A DNA stretch of 20,709 bases from Patescibacteria group bacterium UBA6257. Its GTDB lineage: Bacteria > Patescibacteriota > Minisyncoccia > UBA6257. Position 1 is the stretch's first letter. Each line of letters begins with the position of its first letter. The position numbers and the translations under genes were made by a program. The stretch lies in NCBI GenBank assembly GCA_002440845.1, contig DJVL01000012.1:1-20709 (forward strand), given 5' to 3'. Shown piece by piece: positions 18,652 to 20,709 of this stretch. A model generated the notes under the pieces. It was not told where the DNA came from and ran no database searches. It worked only from the letters and a program-made list of their open reading frames with translations.

Positions 18652-20709
18652 TTAATTGGCAATAAAAATTTTGTTGGGATTTTGATCAGAATCTTTAGTA
18701 AAAGAAAGTCTGTTAGAACCTTCCTTGACCCCATATAAAATAATCATATAAGGGTTTTTGTTTTCTGTAAGTTTTTCTAACTCGGAATAAAAATTTTCTT
18801 TATTAGCTTCTAATAAAATCCCGCCGTTGGCAAATCTCGGATGATAAATTGACGGAATCTGCCACCTATAATGACCAATTGGCAAAACCTTGCCTTGATA
18901 AAGATAGCTGGTAGATATACCTTGTAATCTACCTCCGCTTCTTTTTTCTTCACTATTCCAAACTTCACCGTCGGCATTATAAAAATAAGCGCCTTCCAGA
19001 TAATCCCAACCCACTTTTAAATAAAAAACAGGATTCAGCCAATTTTCCGGAGCTTTGCCTGTATTTACCAAATCAAACTCAAGATAAAGTTTTTCGTCTT
19101 CTCCAAAATACCAGCTTGGGTTTTGAATATAACTTGCCAGAATTGGCGGTGGTGGAGGAGGCGGTTTAAATATTAATTGTTTTATTTCCGATAAAGGCGA
19201 ATATAAACCGACGAAATTCTTTGCTTTGATTGCAAAATAAAGAGTTGTTTCTGAGCTGACCGGCAAACCGAAATTATATAAGTTGTTAGCTGGCACTGAA
19301 ATTTTAAATTTATTTTCTTCTTTGGAAAAAATTAATTCGTTTTTTATGCTTTGAAGCCCAGACCACTGCCAGCTGTTTTTTACTAAATTGTTATTTTCCA
19401 AAGTCTCGCCCGGGTTCTTAAAAACATAATGAATTTCATATTCAAAAGAGTTATTTGCGTCATCGTTTTGACTTGGCAACCAAGAAAAATAAATAACGGG
19501 GGAGGTGCTAGTTGTTGAGTCAATTAATTCCGAATCGCTGAAACTCACCTCAAAATTTTCTACTTTTGCCGGCGGAGAATAAAATTTATTGGGATTAAAA
19601 TAATATTTTGTCTTGTCAAAATTCACCAGACTTAAATATGAAGTATGGCTTTTATTATAGCCGTAAAAACCTATCGTTACATAGTCATTTTCAGAAAAAG
19701 AAAAATTGTCAGAAAAAGTGGTGCCTGCTACCTCAATCATAAAGTGGTTATTTTTAGGCAATTCGCTCCACCTATAAGATAAGCCCCGGGGTTCTCCTGG
19801 CGAGTGGCACCAGCTTTCGCTATTGGTAAAAACAACACTGCCTACAGCTCTTTTGCTGCCTTGGCAATTAGGATACTCTAATTTTAATCCTGAAACGCTC
19901 CCATCGAGCTCCCACATACCTTGATCACCTAAATAGGAAACTGGAAAATTGTTAGTCCCGGTTGCTTCTGATAAGTCTGAGCTCAAATAAAAAACCATAG
20001 CTGTAAAAATATTATTGGTATTTTCTGTCTCGGGAATAAAAGGATAATTATCAACATCAAATTCAACAACAATTCGGGAAGAATCTTTTTCAAAAGGATG
20101 CCAGGAAAAATTTTTAATATAGGAGAACTGAGGCGGCTTGGTGGTAGTGGTGGTTGAAGTAACTGGCAGAGAACACTCCTTTAAAAAATCTTGAGGGCTG
20201 GGACAATCTTGAATTTCAAAATCGTTAAAATTATTATCCGTATCTATAAAGTCCCCGTCAATATACTTTCTTTGAAGGCTTTTGCCGGGATCTGGATTTA
20301 AAGCGCAATTTCCTTCGCAATCACTAACCTCACCATATCCAACTTTATCAACAACCTCGCCATTAGGATTTTTTAAAAAAATCGTATTATCATCGGTTAA
20401 AGAATAACTCTCCAGCCAAAAAGCGTCATAAGTTGAACTGGTAGGAGAAAGAATATTGCCTATGACAAAATAACTTTTGGGATTAATAATTTTTCCTTCT
20501 AATACTGATTTAGTAACCAAGCTATTAAAATCTGCCCCTTCTTTAGTTTTCTTTTGAATATACCAATTTGTTAAATCAATTGCCTGATTATTTGGATTAT
20601 AAAGTTCTATAAACTCATCTTTGGCTATTTTATTTTCTTCGTCGTTTTTCCCAGCGACCTTAATTTCATTAATGAGAAGAGAAAGGTAAGTTGAAGGCGC
20701 GGTGGTGGT
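18652..20709 (-). CDS. lamin-tail-domain surface protein with duplicated unassigned domain (5' end beyond the window)
   Basis: The frame is open from the stop at 18652 to the window edge: 685 codons, no start visible. A TTG at 20518-20520 is internal, because the codons before it complete the domain. From the N-terminal side: a Thr-rich linker; a lamin-tail domain (about 20680-20180: LINEIKVAG, DEFIELYNPNNQAIDLTNWY, then PGKSLQRKY and DTDNNFNDF); a Thr linker near 20150; domain X1 (about 20127-19585); a fibronectin-III-like domain (about 19566-19168); a seven-proline linker; domain X2 (about 19137-18655). X1 and X2 look homologous: both begin SYI-N-SW, have EFD plus VFYL, a central YRW, and end in NPNKF/NPNKI. 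Low-complexity linkers suggest an extended cell-surface protein; a signal peptide would lie outside the window. The role is unknown. Confidence 0.85.
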   Translation of the reverse strand, partial: TTTAPSTYLSLLINEIKVAGKNDEENKIAKDEFIELYNPNNQAIDLTNWYIQKKTKEGADFNSLVTKSVLEGKIINPKSYFVIGNILSPTSSTYDAFWLESYSLTDDNTIFLKNPNGEVVDKVGYGEVSDCEGNCALNPDPGKSLQRKYIDGDFIDTDNNFNDFEIQDCPSPQDFLKECSLPVTSTTTTTKPPQFSYIKNFSWHPFEKDSSRIVVEFDVDNYPFIPETENTNNIFTAMVFYLSSDLSEATGTNNFPVSYLGDQGMWELDGSVSGLKLEYPNCQGSKRAVGSVVFTNSESWCHSPGEPRGLSYRWSELPKNNHFMIEVAGTTFSDNFSFSENDYVTIGFYGYNKSHTSYLSLVNFDKTKYYFNPNKFYSPPAKVENFEVSFSDSELIDSTTSTSPVIYFSWLPSQNDDANNSFEYEIHYVFKNPGETLENNNLVKNSWQWSGLQSIKNELIFSKEENKFKISVPANNLYNFGLPVSSETTLYFAIKAKNFVGLYSPLSEIKQLIFKPPPPPPPILASYIQNPSWYFGEDEKLYLEFDLVNTGKAPENWLNPVFYLKVGWDYLEGAYFYNADGEVWNSEEKRSGGRLQGISTSYLYQGKVLPIGHYRWQIPSIYHPRFANGGILLEANKENFYSELEKLTENKNPYMIILYGVKEGSNRLSFTKDSDQNPNKIFIAN

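Overview
The window is AT-rich with a compact, almost gapless gene layout. It carries 24 protein genes and three tRNA genes; only rpmE and prfA are on the + strand. Gene style (short EF-Ts, L25 and S6 with charged tails, a coiled-coil lytic transglycosylase, a lamin-tail surface protein, a pared-down non-oxidative pentose phosphate set) and the near absence of Shine-Dalgarno sequences suggest a Patescibacteria/CPR genome, probably Parcubacteria-like. This is inference: no rRNA is present to place it. The standard code fits: stops are 19 TAA, 4 TAG and 1 TGA, and no reading frame needs UGA as sense.

Layout. 1-186: non-coding, with a GNRA-capped hairpin on the + strand. 187-2861 (minus): rpsB, tsf, a TPR-like membrane protein, tRNA-Thr(UGU), tRNA-Tyr(GUA), tRNA-Thr(GGU), rpmG. 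2862-3889: a terminator, a TPR gene with a long leader holding a two-codon ORF behind the best Shine-Dalgarno of the window, and a divergent promoter pair. 3890-5208 (plus): rpmE-prfA, whose end overlaps ssb tail to tail. 5183-7162 (minus): recA, rpsF, ssb. 7236-10183 (minus): ftsK and a RodZ-like protein. 10288-12721 (minus): rplY, a PcsB-like coiled-coil/transglycosylase protein, rpsR. 12838-17191 (minus): a DsbA-like protein, a glutaredoxin, a SpoU methyltransferase, a membrane-anchored DJ-1 protein, gap, rpiB, rpe. 17270-18523: tyrS. 18652-20709: a lamin-tail-domain surface protein whose 5' end lies beyond the window.

Functional grouping. Most genes serve translation (S2, S6, S18, L25, L31, L33, EF-Ts, RF1, TyrRS, three tRNAs, a SpoU RNA methyltransferase). 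A second group serves the chromosome and cell division (RecA, SSB, FtsK, RodZ-like, murein enzyme). A third joins glycolysis (GAPDH) to pentose phosphate interconversion (RpiB, Rpe). A fourth handles thiol chemistry, two of its members apparently tethered outside the membrane.

Promoters of the form TTGnnn-17/18-TATnnT can be read in front of most operons. Five of the eight clearer ones have a TGn extended -10, and two give leaders of about 3-10 nt, which fits the scarcity of ribosome binding sites. I found no CRISPR array, insertion sequence, prophage or defence gene. The most unusual items are the lamin-tail protein with a duplicated unassigned domain, changed active-site residues in both Rpe and RpiB, the minimal ORF in the TPR leader, the SSB tip encoded opposite the RF1 C-terminus, and the structured segment at the left edge.
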